The notes below the pieces were generated by a model. The model made no database searches, was not told the DNA's origin, and worked only from the letters and a program-made list of their open reading frames with translations. Made by a program: the position numbers and the translations under genes. 23,945 bases of DNA, taken from Synergistes sp. (lineage in GTDB: Bacteria > Synergistota > Synergistia > Synergistales > Synergistaceae). The stretch is taken from positions 1 to 23,945 of the forward strand of contig JAEEYY010000133.1 in the NCBI GenBank assembly GCA_016288355.1, written 5' to 3'. Positions 15,095 through 22,108 of the stretch are shown in pieces. Every line of letters begins with the position of its first letter. Positions within the stretch are counted from its first letter, which is position 1.

Positions 15095-16293
15095 ACAAAG
15101 TCACCGCCAAGGAATATCGTTATGCGGGCTTCTCCGCTGTAGGGAACGTTCATCGAAATATATTCGCCGCTCTTTGCGACCCCGTCCTTGAGCACGCGTG
15201 TCCCCATCTCATCGGCCATTTCTATCTTAAGCGACAGCGGCTTTGTCAGAGGAGGCACCTGGTAGCGTACCTTTGCCGTCTTTGATCCCTGTGCGGGAGG
15301 CACATTGGCAGGGGCGGTCTCCCTGGGAGCTTCCTGTTTCGGAGCCTCTTTCACAGCCGGCTCTTTATTCGCATCTTTAGGCGCAGCCGCCTGAGGCTGC
15401 TGTTTTGGCTGGTCTTCTTTTTTCTCTGTCTTCACCTGCGGCTTCTGAACTTTTACCTCGGGGATCTTGGAAGGTATCGTAGTGGGGGCCGTCTCTTTTA
15501 CCACTATGCGGCGGACAGCCGCAGCACGCTCCTTATCGTGATCCTGCTGCGGCGGCGTATCATCAGCCAGCTCAGATTCGAGCGGTTTTCTCGCAAACGT
15601 CAGGTTTACGGCCGAACCTGCCGGGACCTTTGTGCCGCTCTTCGGGCGGGAAGCAAGAACGCTCCCCTCAGGTATAGATGATGACGGGGCTTCCGCGGTC
15701 TGGCCGAGCCTCAGCCCAAGCTGTTCCAGCATTTCGACCGCCGACGCCCTGTCGCTGCCGCGAAGTTCCGGTATAGCCACGAACTGGTTTTCACCGTTAG
15801 CTCCGCTGCTTACCAGCAGGCTTACCATGCACGATGAAGAGACCTGCTGCGGTGCGGAGGGGTTCTGCGCGATTATCGTTCCCGCCTGTTTCAGCGCGTC
15901 GGCGACACGCTTTACTTTATTTACTTTAAAACCGGCTTCACTCAGCTTTTTGACGCCTTCTTCAAACTTCATGCCACGTACGTCGGGAATCGGCTGGATA
16001 GCTCCGCCTTTGCTGACACGCAGCAGCACCACCTTGCCGCGCGATACCTTTTCCCCGGCCTGCAGGTTTTGTGAAACCACGGTGTCTGCCGGCATTGCGG
16101 AATCGACCTTGTCGACCTTGGCAAGCAGCCCTTTCTCCTGCAAAGCGTCGACGGCGTCCACGATCTGCATGCCTGTTACGGACGGCACCTCAGAATCCTT
16201 GTCTTCGACAAAGACCATTCTTATTCCCATGTAAGCACAGCCGACGATCACAAGAAATGCGAATATCATTCCCCAGCGGTGAAATTTTCCCAT
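15073..16293 (-). CDS. Membrane-anchored PASTA domain protein without kinase domain
   Basis: A 406-residue protein with a short cytoplasmic N-terminus, one transmembrane helix (about 8-28), three PASTA repeats (about 35-95, 101-164 and 172-235; for example IPDVRGMKFEEGVKKLSEAGF and QNPSAPQQV), a Lys/Pro/Ala/Glu-rich linker (about 240-340) and a conserved-looking C-terminal beta domain (341-406) ending at Asn. PASTA repeats bind peptidoglycan fragments or lipid II in PrkC-type kinases and some penicillin-binding proteins. No kinase motif is present. It lies 12 bases after rsmB and overlaps rpe, the place where Firmicutes carry prpC-prkC-rsgA. GGGAGG precedes the ATG. Its function is unknown; an envelope-sensing or scaffold role is inference. 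Confidence 0.9.
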   Translation of the reverse strand: MGKFHRWGMIFAFLVIVGCAYMGIRMVFVEDKDSEVPSVTGMQIVDAVDALQEKGLLAKVDKVDSAMPADTVVSQNLQAGEKVSRGKVVLLRVSKGGAIQPIPDVRGMKFEEGVKKLSEAGFKVNKVKRVADALKQAGTIIAQNPSAPQQVSSSCMVSLLVSSGANGENQFVAIPELRGSDRASAVEMLEQLGLRLGQTAEAPSSSIPEGSVLASRPKSGTKVPAGSAVNLTFARKPLESELADDTPPQQDHDKERAAAVRRIVVKETAPTTIPSKIPEVKVQKPQVKTEKKEDQPKQQPQAAAPKDANKEPAVKEAPKQEAPRETAPANVPPAQGSKTAKVRYQVPPLTKPLSLKIEMADEMGTRVLKDGVAKSGEYISMNVPYSGEARITIFLGGDFVWQDRYN

Positions 16294-16305
16294 TAGCCTG
16301 CCTCC

Positions 16306-17625
16306 CTATTTTCTCTTTGCGAGAAGCGCCGTATAAAATCCGTCGACCCACGGCAAAGCCGGGAAAATGACAGTTCCGTAAGGTTTGCCCTTACGTATGA
16401 ACGAGGCGCTTCTCAAATGCGGCATCTCAAGCAGTTCCGGATGACGGGACATCACGTCTGCGACAACCTTCTCGTTTTCTTCGCGGAAAAGACTGCATGT
16501 GCTGTAAAGCAAAAATCCTCCCGGTCTAAGCATCGAAGCTGCGCGCTCCAGCAGTTTTTTCTGAAGCACGCTGTTTTTCTCTATATCCTCCGGAAGCAGA
16601 CGCCATTTGCCTTCCGGGTGACGCCCCCATGTTCCGCTTCCGGAGCAGGGAACGTCAAGCAGTATCGCGTCAGGCTCTTCATCCGGGACTAAAGAGAGCG
16701 CGTCGCCTGTCTTAAAAGTCACACGCTCCTCCGATCTCATTCTCATGATCTCAAAACGCGCCGCGTTTATTTTCTTTTCCGAAAGATCCCATGCCTCGAT
16801 GCGGGCGTCAGGCATTATATCGGCGAGCTGTCCCGTCTTCACGCCGCGCCCGCAGCACATATCAAGGATCCTTCCTCCCTTTGCGTAAGACGCAAGAAGC
16901 TCCGCGGCGATCATGGATGATTCGCTCTGCGGCATTATCGCGCCTTCGCCGAAGCCGGGCAGGTCTACAGGATACGGATTTGAGGCAGTGCGTACGGAGA
17001 ACTCCAGAAAGGGCGACGCCCACGCCCTGCGCCCGGAAGCGCTGTACTGCCTTATATATTCGCTGCGGTCGATTCCGCGTGACAGGCGCAGCGACAGGTA
17101 TCTTTTCATTCCTACGGCGCGCACAAGTTTTTTCGCTTCCGGGATGGAAAGTTCTTTGGACCACTGCGCCGCGGCCCATCCCGGGACTCCCCAGTAGAGC
17201 GCCTGATCGCGCAGCGCGCTGCTCCTTTTCAGTTCGTCGAGAAAGCCTGCGGCTTCGTCCGACACTGTATGCAGCACTGCGTTTACAAGCCCTATGTCCT
17301 TGGCTTCACCGCTGTTCTTTATTGCCTGCACGATACCGTTCACAAGGACCGGCAGAGAAAAATACCTGAGTTCGACTATGCCCGCTATACCTACCATAAG
17401 CGCGTTTACTGTCGTCTGCGGCAGCGCACGCGGCTGCCGTCTGCAGTATTTCAGCAGAATCGTCTTCCACAGGGTCTGACGGCGGAGCGTACAGTAAAGC
17501 AAAGTGGCGGTAAGCTTCCGGTCTCCGGGTGCTATATCGTTGTAGACCCGCCTGAGCGCTTCAGAGGCAAAGGCCCCTTTCTGCACCTCGCCGTATATTG
17601 AAAGAGCGGCTTCCAATCCTCTCAT
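16306..17625 (-). CDS. rsmB: 16S rRNA (cytosine(967)-C(5))-methyltransferase RsmB
   Basis: Methylates C967 of 16S rRNA. The 439-residue protein has the NusB-like N-terminal domain (to about 130) and a Rossmann methyltransferase domain. Both cysteines of the m5C family are present: Cys327 in DVPCSGSGTWGRHPEGKW and Cys377 in YSTCSLFREENE. The SAM loop reads DMCCGRGVKT (255-264) where DxCAAPGGKT is usual, a variant that keeps the spacing and the Lys. ATG at 17625 is used because GAGGGG lies 8 bases upstream. A 16-bp palindrome partly covers that site. The gene follows the zinc metallopeptidase after an 89-base gap and precedes the PASTA gene. Confidence 0.93.
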   Translation of the reverse strand: MRGLEAALSIYGEVQKGAFASEALRRVYNDIAPGDRKLTATLLYCTLRRQTLWKTILLKYCRRQPRALPQTTVNALMVGIAGIVELRYFSLPVLVNGIVQAIKNSGEAKDIGLVNAVLHTVSDEAAGFLDELKRSSALRDQALYWGVPGWAAAQWSKELSIPEAKKLVRAVGMKRYLSLRLSRGIDRSEYIRQYSASGRRAWASPFLEFSVRTASNPYPVDLPGFGEGAIMPQSESSMIAAELLASYAKGGRILDMCCGRGVKTGQLADIMPDARIEAWDLSEKKINAARFEIMRMRSEERVTFKTGDALSLVPDEEPDAILLDVPCSGSGTWGRHPEGKWRLLPEDIEKNSVLQKKLLERAASMLRPGGFLLYSTCSLFREENEKVVADVMSRHPELLEMPHLRSASFIRKGKPYGTVIFPALPWVDGFYTALLAKRK

Positions 17626-17635
17626 CGAACAAGCC

Positions 17636-17651
17636 CCTCTTTGCAAAGAGG
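17636..17651. other. 16-bp palindrome overlapping the rsmB ribosome binding site
   Basis: CCTCTTTGCAAAGAGG is a perfect inverted repeat just before rsmB. In the mRNA its 3-prime arm ends in GAGG, part of the GAGGGG ribosome binding site, so pairing would hide it. It could also be a protein site. A ten-codon TTG-started frame with AAGGAG upstream runs through it and ends in ATGA at the rsmB start; I list this only as a possibility. Confidence 0.4.
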
Positions 17652-17714
17652 CAATAAACTCACTCCTTCTTTCATTTTACACTATAGCCGGGCAGGCAAA
17701 ACGAAACCGTATCG

Positions 17715-18404
17715 TCAGCTGCGGCGCGAATTGCGCAGCGCCAGAAGCCTTACCAGCTGCAGTATCGTCATCACCAGCGCGGCGACATATGTAAGGGCGG
17801 CGGCGTCAAGTACCGATTTAGCCCCTGAGAGCTCGCCCTGGGTAAGGGTGTGCGTTTCCGAAAGCAGTTTCAGCGCGCGGGCGCTGGCGTCAAATTCAAC
17901 GGGAAGCGTCACCAGATGGAAAACAAGCACGCCGCAGAAAAGCAGTACCCCGATGTTCAGGAGGTTCATATGACCAAAAATAAGCCCCACGAAGAAAAGC
18001 GGCATCGAAAGGGTGGAGCAGATATTGACTGCCGGTACTATCGAGTTGCGCAGGCGCAGCATGGAATAGCCCTCCTGGTCCTGTATCGCGTGTCCGACCT
18101 CGTGCGCCGCTACTCCGATGGCGGCAATGCTGCGGCTTCCGTTTACGCTGTCCGACAGGCGCAGGACCTTGCCGCGCGGATCGTAATGGTCGGTAAGCTG
18201 ACCGGCGACACGTTCGACCGGAATATTCGAAAGACCGCGCATATCAAGCAGCATGCGGCCGACGCGGTCAGCGGTCACACCGCTTGCCGCAGCCACTTCA
18301 CTGTACCTGGCAAACGTGCTCTTGACCCTGTACTGCGCCCACATTGAAAAGAGCAGAGCGGGTATCAGCAATATCATCGTGGAATCAAAATACGGGTACA
18401 TCAT
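17715..18404 (-). CDS. Membrane zinc metallopeptidase (YugP family)
   Basis: A 229-residue integral membrane protein of the neutral zinc metallopeptidase family. It has an N-terminal transmembrane helix (about 7-25), a soluble segment with DHYDPRGKVLRLS, the zinc motif HEVGHAIQ with His101, Glu102 and His105, two or three further helices (about 122-170 and 200-222), and LPVEFDASARALKLL, which supplies the probable third ligand Glu173 region. ATG at 18404 is chosen because AGGAGG lies 8 bases upstream; a GTG at 18413 touches that site. This family often sits just before rsmB in Clostridia, as here. The substrate is not known. Confidence 0.9.
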   Translation of the reverse strand: MMYPYFDSTMILLIPALLFSMWAQYRVKSTFARYSEVAAASGVTADRVGRMLLDMRGLSNIPVERVAGQLTDHYDPRGKVLRLSDSVNGSRSIAAIGVAAHEVGHAIQDQEGYSMLRLRNSIVPAVNICSTLSMPLFFVGLIFGHMNLLNIGVLLFCGVLVFHLVTLPVEFDASARALKLLSETHTLTQGELSGAKSVLDAAALTYVAALVMTILQLVRLLALRNSRRS

Positions 18405-18436
18405 TCCTGCCACCTCCTGGCTGTATCGCTTGCAAT

Positions 18437-18442
18437 ATTATA
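18437..18442 (-). promoter_or_regulatory. Candidate -10 element before the zinc metallopeptidase
   Basis: A perfect TATAAT 32 bases before the ATG, in an AT-rich 57-base gap. I see no good -35, and no terminator after the preceding aminotransferase gene, so read-through is also possible. Confidence 0.4.
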
Positions 18443-18461
18443 GTTTAATTTAGTCAGATTT

Positions 18462-19607
18462 TTATGCTTTGCCGTAAAATTTCGCTATATCAGAAACGAT
18501 GCGCTCCTGCTCCTCGGGCAGCAGCTCCGGGAACATCGGCAGCGCGAGTACCTCATCCGAAAGCATCTCGGCAGCGGGCAGATCACCCTTTTTATATCCC
18601 AGGTACGAGAAGCATTTCTGCATATGCAGAGGAAGAGGATAATAAACCCGCGTGGTCACGCCGCGTGACGCAAGAAATTTCTGAAGCTCGTCACGGCGCG
18701 CGGCACGTATAACGTACTGATGGAAGACATGACGTCCGCCCTCTGCTTCAACAGGAGGAGTCACGAACTCCAAAAGACCTTTTTCAGCGAACAGCGTCTC
18801 ATAACGTTCGGCGACTATCCTGCGTTCTTCGTTCCAGCCTTCAAGGTGACGCAGCCGCACGCGCAGAATGGCTGCCTGAAGCGCGTCGAGACGGCTGTTT
18901 ATGCCAACTTCCTCATGCATATACGTCTCTCCGGCCCCGTGGACGCGCAGACGCCTGATGCGGGAGGCCAGAGTTTCATCTTCCGGAACGGACACCAGAC
19001 CGCCGTCTCCGTAACAGCCCAGGTTCTTTGTGGGGAAGAATGAAAAACAGCCTATATCCCCAACCGAGCCGCTCCTCGCAATGCGCCCGCCGATAATCCG
19101 GTGCGCACCTATGGCCTGTGCGCAGTCTTCGACTAAAACGATTCCGCGCGCCTTGAGCTCACTTTTTATTTCCTCGAGGGGACACATCTGCCCAAAGAGA
19201 TGCACCGGCAGGACGGCCCTCGTGCGCGGAGTTACCTTTGAGAGTATCTCTTCGCTCTTTATATTGTATGTAGACGGGTCCACATCGGCGAACACGGGAG
19301 TGCCGCCGCACCTCGTGATGCAGCTTGCTGTGGCAAAGAATGTAAATGGCGTGGTGATAACTTCGTCGCCAGGTTTAAGATCAAGCGTCATCATCGCCAG
19401 GACCAGAGAATCCGTGCCGGACGCACAGCCTATGGTCTCCTTTACCTCAAGGTAAGAGGAAAGCTCTTTTTCCAGAGCCTCGACCTCTGAACCGAGAATA
19501 AAGTGCTGCGTGTCAAGCACCCTGAGAACTGCTACGTTGATCTCTTCCTTTACACGTGCGTAATTTCTTGTAAGATCAAAGGACGGTATTTTTGCAAAAT
19601 CCGACAT
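18462..19607 (-). CDS. DegT/DnrJ/EryC1/StrS family sugar-nucleotide aminotransferase
   Basis: A 381-residue PLP-dependent aminotransferase. The motifs are FILGSEVEALEKELSSYL (36-53), CASGTDSLVLAM, TTPFTFFATA, VEDCAQAIGA and FSFFPTKNLGCYGDGG with PLP Lys194, the pattern of enzymes that make amino sugars for surface polysaccharides, such as WbpE- or DesV-like proteins. It resembles the WbpE/FdtB side much more than the other DegT protein in this window (9564-10748), so the two are distant paralogues with separate roles. ATG at 19607 follows GAGGAG by 9 bases; an ATG at 19616 touches the site. It lies 18 bases after a GntR regulator gene and near a glycosylphosphotransferase. The exact sugar cannot be told. 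Confidence 0.92.
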   Translation of the reverse strand: MSDFAKIPSFDLTRNYARVKEEINVAVLRVLDTQHFILGSEVEALEKELSSYLEVKETIGCASGTDSLVLAMMTLDLKPGDEVITTPFTFFATASCITRCGGTPVFADVDPSTYNIKSEEILSKVTPRTRAVLPVHLFGQMCPLEEIKSELKARGIVLVEDCAQAIGAHRIIGGRIARSGSVGDIGCFSFFPTKNLGCYGDGGLVSVPEDETLASRIRRLRVHGAGETYMHEEVGINSRLDALQAAILRVRLRHLEGWNEERRIVAERYETLFAEKGLLEFVTPPVEAEGGRHVFHQYVIRAARRDELQKFLASRGVTTRVYYPLPLHMQKCFSYLGYKKGDLPAAEMLSDEVLALPMFPELLPEEQERIVSDIAKFYGKA

Positions 19608-19625
19608 CGTTAACATCTCCTCGCT

Positions 19626-20291
19626 TCAGATGCCCTTCTCCTCCGCTGCGGCCAGGCTGTTGTAAGTATGGACCAGATGCTCTTTCATCTTTTTCTGTGC
19701 GCTTTCCCTGTCGCGTTTTGCTATCGCGCGGAGTATCGCACGGTGTTCCGCAACGCACGATTTTCTTTCCTCCTCAAAACAGCCGGAGAAAAATACAAAG
19801 ACATGAGTGCGTTTCATTATGCTGTCTATATGTTCGCAGAGGACCTGGTTTCTTCCTGATTCGGCTATGAGTCTGTGAAACGCGCTGTCGGCTTCAAGGA
19901 ACGCATCGATATCGCCGCTGCCGCAGGCGTTTTCTTCTGCGGCAAGCGCGCTTTCGATGTTTTCCACCGCGCGTTTGTCAAGCCCGTTCAGGCATGCCAG
20001 CTCCACGCTGAGATTTTCCAGATATTCACGTACGCTGTAGGCGCTTTCCATCTCCTCAGGCGAAGGAGACGCGACCCTTGCTCCGCTGTTGGGAACTATC
20101 TTTACCAGGCCTTCATTTGCAAGCCTGCGCAGGGCCTCGCGCACAGGAGTCCTGCTCACTCCCATCTCAGAGGCTATCTTTACCTCAAGCAGTCTCTCTT
20201 TCGGTTTAAGTTCTCTGTTTGCTATCCTGTCGCGCAGGCCGAAATAAACGTAATCCGAAGATGTACTGTATAATCTTGGATGCTGCATCAT
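19626..20291 (-). CDS. GntR family transcriptional regulator, FCD (FadR C-terminal) subfamily
   Basis: A 221-residue regulator. The winged helix-turn-helix (about 12-75) shows LRDRIANRELKPKERLLE and VSRTPVREALRRLANEGLV, typical of GntR. The C-terminal FCD domain carries the usual metal-binding set: Asp135 and His139 in ADSAFHRL, His183 in EHRAIL and His205. FCD regulators commonly bind organic acids or sugar acids. The first of two adjacent ATGs (20291) is used, with AGGGGG 10 bases upstream; the longer in-frame start at 20399 would run through the promoter region and looks unlikely. The next gene, 18 bases on, is a sugar aminotransferase and is probably co-transcribed. Its ligand is not evident. 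Confidence 0.93.
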   Translation of the reverse strand: MMQHPRLYSTSSDYVYFGLRDRIANRELKPKERLLEVKIASEMGVSRTPVREALRRLANEGLVKIVPNSGARVASPSPEEMESAYSVREYLENLSVELACLNGLDKRAVENIESALAAEENACGSGDIDAFLEADSAFHRLIAESGRNQVLCEHIDSIMKRTHVFVFFSGCFEEERKSCVAEHRAILRAIAKRDRESAQKKMKEHLVHTYNSLAAAEEKGI

Positions 20292-20402
20292 TAACGAAAA
20301 TCCCCCTAAATATCGCTTTGCTGCAGTGCCGGCAGGCCGGCAGTAGATCTGACCATCCGCAGAAGCGGGCCCGTATCCGCAACTGAAGGACACGAACAAT
20401 TT

Positions 20403-20430
20403 ATGATATCACAAGAATAAATAACCGCAA
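20403..20430 (-). promoter_or_regulatory. Candidate promoter of the GntR gene with palindromic operator
   Basis: TTGCGG (20425-20430), a 16-base spacer and TATCAT (20403-20408). Over the -10 lies the near-palindrome TTGTGATATCATAA (20401-20414, minus strand) with a perfect TGATATCA core, of the size and style of FCD-type operators, so self-regulation is plausible. The leader also holds a hairpin, TGCCGG with CCGGCA (20327-20342). Confidence 0.4.
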
Positions 20431-20440
20431 CATTACACCG

Positions 20441-21832
20441 TCATGGGAAATGTCTGACTGCCTCTTCAGGAACATTTTCCGCTGCCGCGGTCTTCCCTCT
20501 TCTTTCATTCAGGTTGAACAGAACGATCTTTATAGTCATAAGGATTATTTTTATATCCAGCAGCACGGAATATGTCTGTATGTAGATAAGGTCGAGCTTT
20601 AATTTTTCTTCCGGAGAGGTGTCATAGCGTCCCATTACCTGGGCATAGCCGGTCAGGCCGCTTTTTACGCTTGTGCGCAGCGCGAACTCGGGAACCTTTT
20701 TTATATAAGCGGCAACAAGTTCCGGACGTTCGGGCCTCGGCCCGACAAAGGACATGTCGCCTGACAGTATGTTGAAGAGCTGCGGCAGTTCGTCGAGGCG
20801 GAATCTTCTCAGGAATGCGCCCACGCCTGTCACACGCGGGTCGCCGGCGACGGAAAGCTGGACTCCGTTCTCTTTCTCGGCCGAGACTATCATGCTGCGG
20901 AATTTATATATAGTAAATATCCTGTCGTCCTTTGTGCAGCGAAGCTGTTTATAAAGCACCGGCCCCCAGTCTTCCAGCTTTATGAGAACAGCTATAACGA
21001 TCATGACCGGCAAAAAAACCAGTATCGCGGTCAAAGACATCACAATGTCCATTATACGCTTTACTATGATCTGTTCCGGACGCAGCCCTTCGTTCTTTGC
21101 GACGTAGAGCGGTGTGTCGAAGAGGAAAGTCGTTTCAGAGGTCTTGAGGAGGATATCACCGACCGTGGGAACAAGATAATCTCTGAGTTTCCTTGCCAGG
21201 CACATTGTCATTATCCTGGCGGATTCTCCTTCAGAAAGGTTATAGAGTATCACTCCGTCAACATTATCCAGCATTACGTCGATATTCATGGAGCTGCCAT
21301 AGAGGCACATATCCGCAAGCTTGAACTTTTCAGGTCTTTCCTGGATCTTCTTCAGCACATGCTCCGGGAACAGCCCGCCATAAAAGCAGACGACCCTTCG
21401 CGGCGGAAACAGACGGAAGTACAGCTTGTTGGCCGCATACGCCCAGCTGATAAGGATGATCATCTCTGAAAAATTAAGATAGAATATCAGCGAAACGCCT
21501 CTGTTGGCGTCCGTGACCAGTACAAGTACTATAAATATCAGTATGTTTGATATGCAGACAGAGAGCCAGTTGGAATAAACTATATCGGTGAGCCGCTGGC
21601 TGCCTATGCGGTAGCCGCTGTACAGCCTGTTGAAGAGGTGAAAAAACACAACGTACAGGAAGAGAAGGAGCCAGTCCTGATTGCCCCTTGCATGGAAAGG
21701 TTTCCCCAGGTAGTCGTTGTAATAGTTGTTCCACACGAAGCCGGCAGATACTGTCACAAGGATTATATTCAAATACCTGACGAAAAATATTATTAGTTTT
21801 TTAAGCCATATAATCTTGTCATTATCTCTCAT
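20441..21832 (-). CDS. Polyprenyl glycosylphosphotransferase (initiating sugar transferase)
   Basis: A 463-residue inner-membrane enzyme that starts repeat-unit synthesis by moving a sugar phosphate onto undecaprenyl phosphate. The N-terminal half has several transmembrane helices (about 13-33, 52-70, 88-107, 113-135) and a CoA-binding-like domain (about 145-235). One more membrane segment (about 262-286) precedes the catalytic domain with IYKFRSM (308-314), RRFRLDELPQLFNIL (about 342-356), SFVGPRPERPE and SGLTGYAQVMGRY, all hallmarks of the bacterial sugar transferase family (WbaP/WcaJ-like). The sugar is not predictable. ATG at 21832 has GGGG 8 bases upstream; an ATG at 21838 is too close. 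Other exopolysaccharide genes are not in this window except the nearby aminotransferase. Confidence 0.93.
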   Translation of the reverse strand: MRDNDKIIWLKKLIIFFVRYLNIILVTVSAGFVWNNYYNDYLGKPFHARGNQDWLLLFLYVVFFHLFNRLYSGYRIGSQRLTDIVYSNWLSVCISNILIFIVLVLVTDANRGVSLIFYLNFSEMIILISWAYAANKLYFRLFPPRRVVCFYGGLFPEHVLKKIQERPEKFKLADMCLYGSSMNIDVMLDNVDGVILYNLSEGESARIMTMCLARKLRDYLVPTVGDILLKTSETTFLFDTPLYVAKNEGLRPEQIIVKRIMDIVMSLTAILVFLPVMIVIAVLIKLEDWGPVLYKQLRCTKDDRIFTIYKFRSMIVSAEKENGVQLSVAGDPRVTGVGAFLRRFRLDELPQLFNILSGDMSFVGPRPERPELVAAYIKKVPEFALRTSVKSGLTGYAQVMGRYDTSPEEKLKLDLIYIQTYSVLLDIKIILMTIKIVLFNLNERRGKTAAAENVPEEAVRHFP

Positions 21833-21877
21833 GCACATATCCCCAACAACAACACGGACACTTTTATGCCCTCTAAA

Positions 21878-21883
21878 ATTATA
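21878..21883 (-). promoter_or_regulatory. Candidate -10 element of the glycosylphosphotransferase gene
   Basis: TATAAT 46 bases before the ATG, preceded by an A/T-rich run; no good -35. The remaining gap to 22108 contains a near-palindrome GTCCCCATATTTGGGAC (21910-21926), an AT-rich stretch at 21961-21975 and a hairpin AGCCCG/CGGGCT (22052-22066) in the leader of the next plus-strand gene. I see no gene or recognised riboswitch there. Confidence 0.4.
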
Positions 21884-22108
21884 ACAGCCGTTTCAAAAAA
21901 AAGCACCCTGTCCCCATATTTGGGACTGGCGGCTATAAAGTCATTTGTAATTGCCTCTGCTATATTATAAGATTATCCATGCGGCGCTGCCGTATAAAAA
22001 ACATGCCGCCGCAGCCGTGACACAGGAAGCGCCGCTGTGCGGGACATCTGCAGCCCGCAGCGGGCTCCTGCCGTAAACGGATACTGATTAAGATCGGAGA
22101 ATAACAAA

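Noticed and set aside
21971..22108. Riboswitch in the leader of the hydantoinase-like gene
   Set aside because: Several short GC hairpins are present, but I find no conserved core of a known riboswitch class.
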